Below, piece after piece: positions 24,588 to 34,625 of a stretch of DNA of 64,000 nucleotides. Position 1 is the stretch's first letter, and each line of letters starts with the position of its first letter. A model generated the notes under the pieces. The model made no database searches. It had not been told where the DNA came from and saw only the letters and a program-made list of their open reading frames with translations. Source of the DNA: Niabella yanshanensis (GTDB lineage Bacteria > Bacteroidota > Bacteroidia > Chitinophagales > Chitinophagaceae); assembly GCF_034424215.1 (NCBI RefSeq), contig NZ_CP139960.1, positions 4,216,001 to 4,280,000 of the forward strand. Reading direction: 5' to 3'. Position numbers and translations under genes: made by a program.

Positions 24588-25781
24588 ATGCAAGATTTAT
24601 ATTATTATAAAAATCTGGTCCACAAATGGGGACGTCAATCAATTTCCGAAGAGGAGAAGGGCGAACTTTTTACATGGATCAATGAAAAAGCTACAGATGA
24701 TGAGCTTTTAGAGATCATGCAAGATGAGTATTCGCAGGAGGATGCTGATGGTACTGTAATGCCCCTGGATATGCAGGAACGTATTATGCAACGTATTTTT
24801 CATACGCAGGATCACAAGGAGAAACCAGTTCGCCGACTTTGGACCAAAAGAATAGCCTGGGCTGCCGCTGCCGTTTTTGTGATGGTTATTGCAGGATATA
24901 TGCTACAGATGCAGCCGGCTGCAAGGCCGGAAGTTGATAATGTAGCCTCCGTAACAGCAGATATAACGGCACCTGTATTCAACCGGGCGGTGATTACCAT
25001 GGGTAATGGAAAAACAGTGTACGTGGATAGTATCCGGAAGGGACAGGTACTCAGAATTCCGGGCGGGGTTTTGAGAAAAAGCGATCTAGGCGACCTGGAG
25101 TACACCATGGACCGGCAAACCGCTGCTGCTGGTGCTATACTCAATACCTTATCAAACCCTAAAGGAAGCAAGATCATACACATTAAACTTTCCGATGGTT
25201 CAGTAGTATGGTTAAATGCAGGTTCCAGCATTACTTACCCGGTTGTATTCAACCAATCCACCCGTAAGGTTTCAATGGATGGCGAAGCCTATTTCGATAT
25301 TGCTCATGATAAACAAAAACCTTTTATAGTATCCAAGAACGGAGTGGTAAACATAGAAGTGTTAGGCACCCGGTTTAATGTAGCCGCCTACCAGCAGCAG
25401 GCCAAAGTAACCCTGCTGGAAGGGTCGGTGAAAATTTCAGCAGATTCATTGCAGTCACAGAAAGGTAAGTTTAAAATGCTGAAGCCCGGCCAGCAGGCAG
25501 TTGTAAGTAAAGAAGCAATTCAACTGGCAGGTACAGATGTAGCCCGGCATGTGGCATGGAAAGAAGGTTTCTTTAGCTTCAAAAATGATAGTCTATCATC
25601 GGTACTCCGCCAGTTGGCGGTGTGGTACGATCTTGAAATTGTTTACAATAATCCGGATGATCAACGTTTGTTCAACGGGGAACTGTCAAGAAGCTTAAGC
25701 CTGAAGCAGGTATTGGCCGTTTTAGAGGAATCAAATGTATCATTCAAAATAGAAGGCAAAAAACTAATTGTAGCGCCCTAA
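24588..25781 (+). CDS. FecR-family anti-sigma factor / signal transducer
   Basis: A 397-residue inner-membrane protein. Seen: a cytoplasmic sigma-binding part of about 90 residues, a membrane segment (IAWAAAAVFVMVIAGYML) at about 86-105, the periplasmic FecR domain (IIHIKLSDGSVVWLNAGSSI, GEAYFDIAHD, TLLEGSVKI) and the C-terminal DUF4974/STN-like part (GFFSFKNDSLSSVLRQLAVWYD). The open frame extends upstream to a TTG, but the ATG with MQDLYYYKNL fits family starts. It should hold the preceding sigma factor until the STN domain of the next gene's product signals. Confidence 0.94.
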   Translation: MQDLYYYKNLVHKWGRQSISEEEKGELFTWINEKATDDELLEIMQDEYSQEDADGTVMPLDMQERIMQRIFHTQDHKEKPVRRLWTKRIAWAAAAVFVMVIAGYMLQMQPAARPEVDNVASVTADITAPVFNRAVITMGNGKTVYVDSIRKGQVLRIPGGVLRKSDLGDLEYTMDRQTAAAGAILNTLSNPKGSKIIHIKLSDGSVVWLNAGSSITYPVVFNQSTRKVSMDGEAYFDIAHDKQKPFIVSKNGVVNIEVLGTRFNVAAYQQQAKVTLLEGSVKISADSLQSQKGKFKMLKPGQQAVVSKEAIQLAGTDVARHVAWKEGFFSFKNDSLSSVLRQLAVWYDLEIVYNNPDDQRLFNGELSRSLSLKQVLAVLEESNVSFKIEGKKLIVAP

Positions 25782-25984
25782 AAGAAAAACCGCTCCGGCT
25801 GGACCCCGAAGCGGAAGATGTTTAGTGTGTATAAGAACTCTGTCGAATCTCTTATTATTTAACCAAACTATGCAAAGCTATGCATTTAATGAATTCCTCC
25901 TGCCCTGAAGGAGTGAAACCCGAAACAATACCACAAACTGCACGTTTAGCATGCCTCGGAAAAAGCTGCTGGTGGCATTTTACA

Positions 25985-28900
25985 ATGTCGTCCTTTGCCA
26001 GCTTTGATAAGAGGGCGTTGGTGAAACAGGCAGTTTTGCGGAGATACGGGATCAGCAAAAAAACTGTTTTAAAAATGAAACTTACGGCAATTGTTATCCT
26101 GGTTGCGATTTTTTCCTGTTCGGCGGCTGAAGGCTATACCCAGTCTGTTACGATAAAAGAGCGGGGCATATCGATAGAGCAGGCGTTGAAGATGATTCAA
26201 AAGCAAACAGGATATGGCCTGTTTTATGACGCAAGCTTATTTGATAAGAGCGATAAACTCAATATCAATATAAAGAACGTGTCGGTACAGGAAGCGTTGC
26301 AGGCCAGTCTCGGGCATGAACGGGTCAGCTATAGCGTTGTCAATGGGGTTATCATTATAAAACCGGCCGTGTCAAGGCCTGTATCCGGTGCGGCATTAAA
26401 AACGGAGACTTTAGGGATAGACGTTACGGGTCGTATTGTTGGAGAAGATGGTGTAGCCGTTGGAAGTGTCTCTGTTCAGGTAAAAGGGAATCCGGGTAAA
26501 GGAACAGTGAGTAACAGCGAAGGGCGGTTTTCGCTGACTGATATCGACGAAAATGCTGTGTTGATAGTAAGCGGTGTCAATATAGAACCTAAGGAGATAA
26601 AAGTGGGCCGGAAAAGAGACCTGGGAGATATAGTAGTAACCATCAAAATAGCTGCACAGGAGGAGGTGAAAGTTATTAGTAATGGCTATCAAACCTTAAA
26701 CAAAAATACGTTTACAGGGACAGCGGTGGCTATTACGGGCGAGGAGCTGAAAAGAGTAAGTACACAAAACCTGTTCCAGGCCATACAGGTGCTCGATCCA
26801 TCTTTCAGGCTGCTCGATAATAATTTTGCAGGATCTAATCCTAATAGTCTTCCCAGCATCAATGTACGCGGTACTTCTGCTTTACCAACGGGTAGCAATG
26901 ATATTTTAAGAAGGGATAATATCACCGGTATGGCTAATATGCCTGCGTTTATCCTCGATGGCTATGAAGTAAATGTTCAAAAGATTTTCGACCTGGACCT
27001 GAACCGGGTTGCCTCAGTTACCTTGTTGAAAGATGCAGCCGCTACTGCTATTTACGGGTCGCGGGCCGCTAATGGCGTATTGGTCATTGTAACTAAATTA
27101 CCCAAGGAGGGCAAGCTTCAGTTTTCTTACCAGCACGAAACAAATGTAATGGCGCCTGATCTTACGGGCTATGATGTGTTAAACGCAGCTGAAAAGCTGG
27201 AGTACGAGAAGAAAGCAGGTGTTTACACCGCCGGACTTCAGAATACCATCTCGCAGGATGAACTGGATGAACTTTACTACCACCGATACAAAAATGTAGT
27301 GGGTGGGGTCAATACTTACTGGCTTTCTCAACCCCTGAGAACAGCTGTGGGGCAGAAGCATGGTTTGTCGCTCGAAGGAGGATCGAACACTTTTCGTTAT
27401 GGCGCCGACCTGCGTTACCAAACCCGGCCGGGCGTTATGAAGGGCTCGGGCAGGGATCAGTATTCGGGCGGAATGTTCTTCAGTTATAACCTTAATAATA
27501 AGATCAGGTTTCAAAATGAGCTATCCATTACTTCTATTGAGGGCAGCGAATCGCCTTATGGGAGCTTTACATCTTATGTAACGATGAACCCTTATTATCC
27601 CAAAACAGATGAGAACGGGAATATCATCCAGAATGTAGATGTATGGACCAGGCGGGCAGATAATGGCTCTTATATATATGACTATGTTCTAAACCCTATG
27701 TACAATGCGACATTGAGTAGTTTTGATAAAACGAAGTACAACGAAATACTTAACAACTTTGCCACTGAAATAGAACTGGTGAAAAACCTGAAGTTGCGTG
27801 GGCAAATCAGCATGTTGAAACGCATGAGCACGGGTGATCGCTTTATATCGCCACTGGCTAATGACTTTTACTTTTATGAAGCGGCCCGGGCCGATGAAAG
27901 AGGTAGCTATACCAGCAGCGTGAACGATGTTACAAATTGGGACGGGAATTTAAGGCTCAACTGGATTAAACAAACCGGGGGTCATGTCATTAACCTGGTT
28001 GCCGGTTCTAATATCCGTACCGAGCGTTCGGACGCCAGGTTTTTCACAGCCATAGGATTCCCGAATGACCGCTTCACCAGTATAGGATTTGCAAAAGGGT
28101 ATGCTGAAAATGCAAAGCCCGGCAGCAGCTTATCTGAGTCGCGCCTGTTCGGCGTTTTTTCCAGCGTTAACTATTCTTTTAAAAACAGATACCTGTTAGA
28201 TGGTACCGTACGAATAGATGGGTCTTCTTTATTCGGAGCTAATAACCGCACAGCTCCTTTTGGATCTTTTGGTGTGGGCTGGAATGTTGATAAAGAAAAC
28301 TGGTTCAATATACCACAGGTGAGCCAGCTCCGTTTACGCTTTACAACGGGTCTTACCGGATCGGTTCAGTTTGCTCCCTTCCTGGCACAAACCACTTACT
28401 CCTACGACCAGAATAATTGGTATTCTTCCGGTTTGGGCGCTTATGTAAATACTTACGGCAATAGCGACCTGTCCTGGCAAAAAACAACTAATATAGACTG
28501 GGGCGTGGATCTGGGATTATTGCGGGACCGGATCTTCCTGTCTTCGAGAGTTTACCGGAAGCTTACCCAGGATATATTAACGGATATCAGTATCGCGCCT
28601 TCTACTGGTTTTTCCACCTATAAGGATAACCTGGGCGATATGGAGAATAACGGGTTTGAGGTAAACCTGCGCGCGAACATCATACAGAATAAAAACTGGA
28701 CCGTTGGACTGATGGGCAATTTTGCACGCAACACCAATAAGATCGTAAAGATCTCCAATTCTTTAAAAAGTTATAACGAACGGGCAGACGAGGCTCAGCA
28801 GGGTGAGGACCTGAAAGCTGTTCCGCTGTTGCGTTACAACGAAGGACAATCCATCTATGCTATTTATGCGGTGCCTTCATTGGGTATTGACCCGGAAAAC

Positions 28901-29434
28901 GGTAAAGAGATTTTCGTAAAACGGGATGGCTCGCTTACCTACGAATGGGATGCCAGGGATATAACAGTAGTAGGAGAAAATACGCCGAAGCTGGAGGGCT
29001 CTTTTGGTACTACGTTGCGATATAAGCAACTGATGATTGTAGCTTTTTTTCAAACCCGGTTCGGAGGCGATATGTATAATCAAACCCTGGTCGATCGCGT
29101 GGAAAATGCCGATCCCCGCTATAATGTAGACCGGCGTGTGCTCGAGCAAAAATGGCAACAACCCGGCGACGTTGCGTTTTATAAAAACATTGCAGATCTG
29201 GGTACAACGCGTGTTTCCTCAAGGTTTGTGATGCCCGATAACCTGGTTAATTTCTCCTCACTCAATCTTACTTATGATGTGGATCCCCGGCTGGCTTCCA
29301 GGCTGTCACTGACCGGACTCAGGTTTGGTGTTACTGCAAATGACCTGGCCCGGTGGTCTTCTGTAAGAGTAGAACGCGGAATTGATTATCCGTTTGCACG
29401 TAATATCAGCATTACCCTCCAAGCTATTTTCTAA
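25985..29434 (+). CDS. SusC/RagA-type TonB-dependent receptor with STN signalling domain
   Basis: An outer-membrane uptake receptor of about 1150 residues. Seen: signal sequence (MKLTAIVILVAIFSC, then GYTQ), an STN domain (ALKMIQKQTGYGLFYD, VSVQEALQASLG) for contact with FecR, a carboxypeptidase-regulatory-like domain (GRIVGEDGVAVGSVSVQVKG), a plug (INVRGTSALP, LLKDAAATAIYGSRAANGV) and a beta-barrel ending in the aromatic IFC-terminal type ending QAIF. The start is uncertain: the frame opens 35 codons earlier, and the signal peptide itself begins 30 codons after the chosen ATG. The STN domain makes this the sensor of the sigma/FecR unit; the substrate is not visible. Confidence 0.92.
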   Translation: MSSFASFDKRALVKQAVLRRYGISKKTVLKMKLTAIVILVAIFSCSAAEGYTQSVTIKERGISIEQALKMIQKQTGYGLFYDASLFDKSDKLNINIKNVSVQEALQASLGHERVSYSVVNGVIIIKPAVSRPVSGAALKTETLGIDVTGRIVGEDGVAVGSVSVQVKGNPGKGTVSNSEGRFSLTDIDENAVLIVSGVNIEPKEIKVGRKRDLGDIVVTIKIAAQEEVKVISNGYQTLNKNTFTGTAVAITGEELKRVSTQNLFQAIQVLDPSFRLLDNNFAGSNPNSLPSINVRGTSALPTGSNDILRRDNITGMANMPAFILDGYEVNVQKIFDLDLNRVASVTLLKDAAATAIYGSRAANGVLVIVTKLPKEGKLQFSYQHETNVMAPDLTGYDVLNAAEKLEYEKKAGVYTAGLQNTISQDELDELYYHRYKNVVGGVNTYWLSQPLRTAVGQKHGLSLEGGSNTFRYGADLRYQTRPGVMKGSGRDQYSGGMFFSYNLNNKIRFQNELSITSIEGSESPYGSFTSYVTMNPYYPKTDENGNIIQNVDVWTRRADNGSYIYDYVLNPMYNATLSSFDKTKYNEILNNFATEIELVKNLKLRGQISMLKRMSTGDRFISPLANDFYFYEAARADERGSYTSSVNDVTNWDGNLRLNWIKQTGGHVINLVAGSNIRTERSDARFFTAIGFPNDRFTSIGFAKGYAENAKPGSSLSESRLFGVFSSVNYSFKNRYLLDGTVRIDGSSLFGANNRTAPFGSFGVGWNVDKENWFNIPQVSQLRLRFTTGLTGSVQFAPFLAQTTYSYDQNNWYSSGLGAYVNTYGNSDLSWQKTTNIDWGVDLGLLRDRIFLSSRVYRKLTQDILTDISIAPSTGFSTYKDNLGDMENNGFEVNLRANIIQNKNWTVGLMGNFARNTNKIVKISNSLKSYNERADEAQQGEDLKAVPLLRYNEGQSIYAIYAVPSLGIDPENGKEIFVKRDGSLTYEWDARDITVVGENTPKLEGSFGTTLRYKQLMIVAFFQTRFGGDMYNQTLVDRVENADPRYNVDRRVLEQKWQQPGDVAFYKNIADLGTTRVSSRFVMPDNLVNFSSLNLTYDVDPRLASRLSLTGLRFGVTANDLARWSSVRVERGIDYPFARNISITLQAIF

Positions 29435-29451
29435 TTAACAAAAAAGACATT

Positions 29452-30948
29452 ATGATAAAAACAAATCATATCCTTATAAGCCTGTTGGTGCTGGCGCTTT
29501 TTAGTTCCTGTAAAAAGTGGCTCGATATACAACCCGAAAGCCAGATATCGGAAGATGTTTTGTTCACTACGGAAGAAGGATTTAAAGAAGCGCTTATCGG
29601 CATTTACACACGCTGTACCAGAACGGATATTTACGGAAAAGAGCTAACCATTGGTACAACCGAAGTATTGGCTCAGAACTACAGCATCAGCGCCAACGAT
29701 CCACAGCGCTATCTGAAAACCAAAGCTTATGATTATAAAGACCTTAATTTTATTTCCCGCAGAGATGATATCTGGAAAGGGTTGTACAATGCCATCGTTA
29801 ACTGTAACCTGATCCTTGGTAAGATAGATGAGAAGAAGAACCTTTTTATGCCGGGTAACTATGAGTTGATCAAAGGTGAAGCGTTGGGATTAAGGGCCTA
29901 CCTGCATTTTGATGCATTAAGACTATTTGCTCCCTCATTCGCCAGTAATCCCAACGCAGCGGCGATTCCTTATGTAACGCAGTATTCTAATAAAACAACG
30001 CCATTGTCTACAGTGACCCAAGTGCTAGACTCAGCCATCTTTGACCTGGAGCGTGCCAAACAATTTTTAAGCAGCGACCTGATTCGCAGTGCTGCTTATC
30101 GGGTAGGTTATCCAACGCAGACTGATACAACTTTGAATACTGAGGAGGGCGCGCGTGATCTTTTTTTACATAACCGCAGGCATCGCCTGAATTATTATGC
30201 TGTGTGCGGCACATTGGCCAGAGTGCAACTGTATAAAAACAATAAAGCACAGGCATTGCTTAATGCGCAGGAAGTGATCAGTGCCAATAAATTTCCCTGG
30301 ACAAAAGCCGAAGACTTTTTAGCAGTTGATCAGGATAAAAAGGATCTTATGCTATATAAAGAACTGGTGTTTGGCTGGTTTATTCCAACATTAGATGGAG
30401 CGTATAATAATGAATGGTTTTCGGGTGGGGTTACCGGCATGCATCTCACCCAGGAGGCGTCGCAGGACTTTTATGAAACCGGGACTGTAGGTAGCAATGA
30501 TATGCGATATAAGCAATGGTTTGCTACTGTAAACGAGCAGACCAGCTACATTTCAGAAGTGCATAAATACCGCAGAAACAGTGCCAGTACCACCAGTACT
30601 GCCAACCTCGCTTATATGGTGGCGCCGGCTATACGGTTAAGCGAGATGTATTTTATTGCTGCAGAATGCACTTATGCTACTAATCCTGCCGCAGCTACCG
30701 CTTTTATAGATGAAGTGCGCAGCCACAGGGGCATTGGCGAGAAGATCACTGTAACTAATGAAACGGCCCTGAGAAATGAGCTACTGAAAGAATACCGGAA
30801 AGACCTCTTTGCTGAAGGACAATTATTCTATGCTTTTAAAAGATGGAATGTGGCAATCACCGGTCAGAATGGCGTCAGTTATCCGGCTTCCAACAACATT
30901 TTTGTATTGCCGCTACCCGATGATGAGATCATTTACGGAAACCGTTAA
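29452..30948 (+). CDS. SusD/RagB-type nutrient-binding outer-membrane lipoprotein
   Basis: A 498-residue surface lipoprotein that caps the SusC-like receptor. Seen: a lipobox (LALFSSC, Cys20), then KKWLDIQPESQISEDVLF, the helical TPR-like scaffold with YNAIVNCNLIL and ALGLRAYLHFDALRLFAP, and the C-terminal AIRLSEMYFIAAEC, LRNELLKEYRKDLFAEGQLFYAFKRW order typical of the family. It lies 17 bases after the receptor gene and 11 before the next lipoprotein gene, so these form one operon. Confidence 0.95.
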   Translation: MIKTNHILISLLVLALFSSCKKWLDIQPESQISEDVLFTTEEGFKEALIGIYTRCTRTDIYGKELTIGTTEVLAQNYSISANDPQRYLKTKAYDYKDLNFISRRDDIWKGLYNAIVNCNLILGKIDEKKNLFMPGNYELIKGEALGLRAYLHFDALRLFAPSFASNPNAAAIPYVTQYSNKTTPLSTVTQVLDSAIFDLERAKQFLSSDLIRSAAYRVGYPTQTDTTLNTEEGARDLFLHNRRHRLNYYAVCGTLARVQLYKNNKAQALLNAQEVISANKFPWTKAEDFLAVDQDKKDLMLYKELVFGWFIPTLDGAYNNEWFSGGVTGMHLTQEASQDFYETGTVGSNDMRYKQWFATVNEQTSYISEVHKYRRNSASTTSTANLAYMVAPAIRLSEMYFIAAECTYATNPAAATAFIDEVRSHRGIGEKITVTNETALRNELLKEYRKDLFAEGQLFYAFKRWNVAITGQNGVSYPASNNIFVLPLPDDEIIYGNR

Positions 30949-30959
30949 AACTTAAAATC

Positions 30960-31793
30960 ATGAATCAATATATAAATATATTGTTAAGCAGAAAAGGATG
31001 TTACTTATTATGCATGGTATTATTTGTCACTTCCTGTAAAAAGGCAGACCCTCTTACGTTTGATCATGCTGCCAATGTATATTTCGATCTGCCGCAGGAC
31101 CAAAAAGATAGCATTTCCTACACATTTGCCTATGATCTGGCCAAAGCCAGCGATACGATTAATATCCCGGTTACTATCTCCGGCAAACGAATATCTCAGG
31201 ATCGTTTTTATACTGCTTATGTGGAAGCGGATTCTTCAAGCGCTATACCCGGAACCCATTATAAGGCGCTCGAACAGCAATATACCGTCCGGGCGGATGA
31301 AGGCAGGACAGTACTGCCGTTGATTGTTTATAACCGGCCCGACCTGGAAGATAGCTCCAGAACTATTATCCTTAAATTAAGGGCATCCGGCGACTTTGGT
31401 ATAGAAAACCCAACTATTATAAAGGCCAGGGTAGTGCTTTCAGCAAGACTGGAGCAACCTGCATGGTGGAGTATGTGGTGCGGCGCTTATTCAAGAACGA
31501 AGCATCAGTTGTTCTTAATTGTGACGGGTATTACAGAGCTATCTACCGTTGGACTGGATGCCCCCAAAAACCTTTACATAGCCAACCTGCTGACGGTGAT
31601 GTTGAATAACCCTTTTGATTGGGTAGCCAATAATACAGGTAAAGGCTATGTGCTGGAGCCGGTAACTGCAGGCAATACAGATGCCTACTATTTCTACACA
31701 CCTCTAAATCCCAATAAGAAAATTGTACTGAGAAAAAACAGCGGTTCAGGACGATATTTCTTTATAGATGAAAATGGACAGGAAGTGAGATAG
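30960..31793 (+). CDS. DUF4843 lipoprotein
   Basis: A 277-residue predicted surface lipoprotein with lipobox LFVTSC. Seen: the DUF4843 pattern (VYFDLPQDQKDSISYTF; ATDTIN-like ASDTINIPVTISG; PGTHYK; RTIILKLRASGDF). Proteins of this family are found with SusC/SusD genes and are thought to be accessory surface binding proteins. It is packed 11 bases after the SusD gene and 27 bases before the PKD-like gene. Confidence 0.88.
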   Translation: MNQYINILLSRKGCYLLCMVLFVTSCKKADPLTFDHAANVYFDLPQDQKDSISYTFAYDLAKASDTINIPVTISGKRISQDRFYTAYVEADSSSAIPGTHYKALEQQYTVRADEGRTVLPLIVYNRPDLEDSSRTIILKLRASGDFGIENPTIIKARVVLSARLEQPAWWSMWCGAYSRTKHQLFLIVTGITELSTVGLDAPKNLYIANLLTVMLNNPFDWVANNTGKGYVLEPVTAGNTDAYYFYTPLNPNKKIVLRKNSGSGRYFFIDENGQEVR

Positions 31794-31820
31794 GAGGGGT
31801 TTCTTGGTTAAATAATATGA

Positions 31821-33269
31821 ATGAAAGTTAAACACAAAACAATGATCAGACAATACAGCTTTTTGTTGATGGTTTGCAGTGTGCTACTGGTTTCCTGCTT
31901 TAAGGATAAAGGTAATTACGATATCACACTTCCGGTGGAACCGGTTATTGCCAACCTGGATACGGTATACACCGCTTATGTGGGTGACAGCCTTATTATT
32001 GAACCACGTATAACGGCGCCGGCCGGTGCAGATATTGAATTGGAATGGCGGATTATGGTACCTGAAGCGATCAGCGATACTTTATACCGCTTCAGAGGCC
32101 CGTCACTACGCACTGTTTTTGGCCTGCAGTCGCTCAGGTATCGAACCAGGCTTATAGTGCATAATAAGACTAACGGGATGAAGTATTTTCATTGGTTTCA
32201 GATACAAGGCGTAACGGAATTTACCAGGGGCACCACGGTATTGAGTGTGGAAAACGGAACGACGCAGTTTTCTTTTGTAAAACCAGATGGTACGGTACAA
32301 CCCAGGGTGTACGAAGCTATTAATAACAAGACCCTGCCTGATGATCCTTTGCATTTGTTTTACCTGACCAACCATTTTACGGGTAATACGCCCCTCGGCT
32401 ACTGGATCATTACAAAAAACGGAGGTGTTCGTTTAAACGTAAGTACATTGATGGAAGATGCGATCAATCCGAATACTTTAAAGGATAATTTTTTTACACC
32501 GCCTTCTGGAATCGAGGTCGGTTCTTTGCAAAAAAGTCCACAGGGAGTAATGGTGGGGGTGATCAACGGCAAATTTTACGGAGGTGCAACCACTACCTGG
32601 GATCAGTCGCCGACATATGGAATGTTCGGAGGTTTTGCCAATGGGGAATATGAGCTCGATCCACATTTTATAATGACCAGAATCAATAATGATATTACTT
32701 ATATTGCTTTTGAAAAAAATAAGAAGCAATTCATACGCATCAATTCCTACGGTGTTCCCACCTATTTTGGCACCGATTACAGTGTAGAGAACCGTACTAT
32801 CTTTGATCCTACGGGTGTTGGAATGGATCTGACTGAAATGGTACAGATCAACAGTTCGGATACTTATGCCTATTGCAGGGATAATGCCGGTGTAATGCAG
32901 GAACTGATGTTTAACGTTAATTTTAACGGCCCCTTCACCTTTACGGCACGTCATAAGCGACCTTTTATAAGGCAGGAATTGTTTAATACTAAAACCAGGC
33001 TAATAGCCACCAGGAGCGGCGCTATTTATATAGCTTCAGGAGCGACCATTTACCGTTACAATCCGCTTAACCAAGAGGTGAGGGCCTTAAATACAACTTT
33101 CAATAGCGATGTAACCATGCTGAAGCTATCCGATGATGAAAACCAACTGATCGTAGGAACGGCCAATAGCCTCGCTTATTTAAACATCAGCGTTGGCAAT
33201 TACGGCGACCTGGTCAGCCGGGTAGATGGTATCCCCGGATCCCCTATAGATATACAAAGAAGAAATTAA
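31821..33269 (+). CDS. PKD-like family lipoprotein
   Basis: A 482-residue lipoprotein with lipobox LLVSC near residue 26 and N-terminal FKDKGNYDI. Seen: an Ig/PKD-like beta domain (TVYTAYVGDSLIIEPRIT, ELEWRI) followed by a larger beta-rich part with repeated YFGTDY, YIAF and YRYN strands that may form a propeller. The family accompanies SusC/SusD/DUF4843 genes. Its role is probably ligand binding at the cell surface. Either of two nearby ATGs (the second, MIRQYSF, is 7 codons in) may be the true start. Confidence 0.85.
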   Translation: MKVKHKTMIRQYSFLLMVCSVLLVSCFKDKGNYDITLPVEPVIANLDTVYTAYVGDSLIIEPRITAPAGADIELEWRIMVPEAISDTLYRFRGPSLRTVFGLQSLRYRTRLIVHNKTNGMKYFHWFQIQGVTEFTRGTTVLSVENGTTQFSFVKPDGTVQPRVYEAINNKTLPDDPLHLFYLTNHFTGNTPLGYWIITKNGGVRLNVSTLMEDAINPNTLKDNFFTPPSGIEVGSLQKSPQGVMVGVINGKFYGGATTTWDQSPTYGMFGGFANGEYELDPHFIMTRINNDITYIAFEKNKKQFIRINSYGVPTYFGTDYSVENRTIFDPTGVGMDLTEMVQINSSDTYAYCRDNAGVMQELMFNVNFNGPFTFTARHKRPFIRQELFNTKTRLIATRSGAIYIASGATIYRYNPLNQEVRALNTTFNSDVTMLKLSDDENQLIVGTANSLAYLNISVGNYGDLVSRVDGIPGSPIDIQRRN

Positions 33270-33296
33270 TCAATCACCAGAATAAAAAAGTTTATA

Positions 33297-34460
33297 ATGA
33301 AGTCAATAAAGATCACGCTTGTAGCGATGGTACTGACACTCAGTGCTACCGCCCAAAAAAAAGCTTTTAAATTAGAGGGTACCGCTCCTGCCGGTAAGGA
33401 AGGTGCCAAAGTATATCTCGATTACCAGATTGAATCGGGTAGTGTTGCCGATTCAGCAATAATTAAGAACGGTAAATTTTCCTTTGAAGGTGCTGTGGAT
33501 GAGCCTGCCTACTCGCGGCTGATACTGGATCACAAGAACCAGGGTAAATACTGGATTGCCAATGTTGGAGATCGTTTGTTTTTTTACCTGGCTAATGAAA
33601 ACTACAAGATCGAGATTAAAGATTCTGTACAATCGGCCCGGATTACCGGATCGCCTACACAGGCAGCGTTCCAGTCGTATATCAAAGAAATCGGAGGCGA
33701 TTTTATGGTGCTGATAGGAGCAGCGCAGGCCACCATGGCTGCCATTCCTCAAAATGCGCCGGACGCTAACGAAAGGGCAAAAGCTGTTTACGATTCTTTT
33801 GAACAAAAGTTCGAAGATCGCCGGCTGAAAGAAATCGAATTTGCTAAACGCAATCCCGGGTCCATTTTTTCGATCGATGCTCTTACAGATGCCGCCAATA
33901 AGCATCCCCTCAGCTCGCTGGAACCTATCTTTTTAGCCTTGACTGATGAAGTACGCAGCCTGAGGGGTGGCAAGGCACTGGACACCCGGATACTAGCTGA
34001 GAAAACCATTAAAATAGGAAATATAGCGCCTGTTTTTTCACAGGCAGATACCAGTGGGAAAATGGTTCATCTGGCCGATTACAGGGGGCAGTATGTACTG
34101 GTTGACTTCTGGGCCAGTTGGTGTAAGCCCTGCCGTGCCGAAAACCCGAATCTTAAAAAAGCGTACGATAAGTATAAAGATAAGCTTGCAGTGATCGGCG
34201 TTTCGTTAGATGATAAAGATACCCGGGATGCATGGATTGCGGCAATACATAAGGATGACCTGCCCTGGGTACATGTTTCCGATTTAAAAGGATGGAGTAA
34301 TGAAATTGCCCTGAGGTATGGGGTGCGGGCAGTTCCTCAAAACTACCTGCTTGACAAGGAAGGGAAAATCATTGCATCTAATTTGCGCGATGAAAGACTA
34401 CACGAGGTTTTGAGCGATGTATTTGCGGGTAAAACGCCTGCAGCCGATAGCACTGAATAG
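33297..34460 (+). CDS. TlpA-type thioredoxin with N-terminal DUF4369
   Basis: A 387-residue exported thiol-disulfide protein. Seen: signal peptide at residues 1-19, a DUF4369 beta domain at about 22-120 (FKLEGTAPAGKEGAKVYLDY), a helical linker, and a thioredoxin domain from about 240 with VDFWASWCKPCRAE, so the redox cysteines are Cys276 and Cys279. The cis-proline region is VRAVPQNYLL. Such proteins keep periplasmic or surface partners reduced. It is the last gene of the sigma/FecR/SusCD operon, followed by a strong terminator. Confidence 0.93.
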   Translation: MKSIKITLVAMVLTLSATAQKKAFKLEGTAPAGKEGAKVYLDYQIESGSVADSAIIKNGKFSFEGAVDEPAYSRLILDHKNQGKYWIANVGDRLFFYLANENYKIEIKDSVQSARITGSPTQAAFQSYIKEIGGDFMVLIGAAQATMAAIPQNAPDANERAKAVYDSFEQKFEDRRLKEIEFAKRNPGSIFSIDALTDAANKHPLSSLEPIFLALTDEVRSLRGGKALDTRILAEKTIKIGNIAPVFSQADTSGKMVHLADYRGQYVLVDFWASWCKPCRAENPNLKKAYDKYKDKLAVIGVSLDDKDTRDAWIAAIHKDDLPWVHVSDLKGWSNEIALRYGVRAVPQNYLLDKEGKIIASNLRDERLHEVLSDVFAGKTPAADSTE

Positions 34461-34483
34461 TAATTATTCCGTCAACAGATTTT

Positions 34484-34523
34484 AAAAGGGACTATTCGTC
34501 GCAGGATGAATAGTCCCTTTTTT
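34484..34523 (+). terminator. Strong intrinsic terminator of the SusCD operon
   Basis: A perfect 14-bp stem (AAAAGGGACTATTC / GAATAGTCCCTTTT) with a 10-base loop, then T residues. The A run on the other side would let it work for minus-strand transcripts too. Confidence 0.93.
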
Positions 34524-34625
34524 AACCAGATCTCATAACTATTTTAACTGGTTTACTTTGCAGACGATATTATAACGTGAACTGAGTACGATCAGTGGTA
34601 TTTTATCTGCTATTGAAATTAACAC

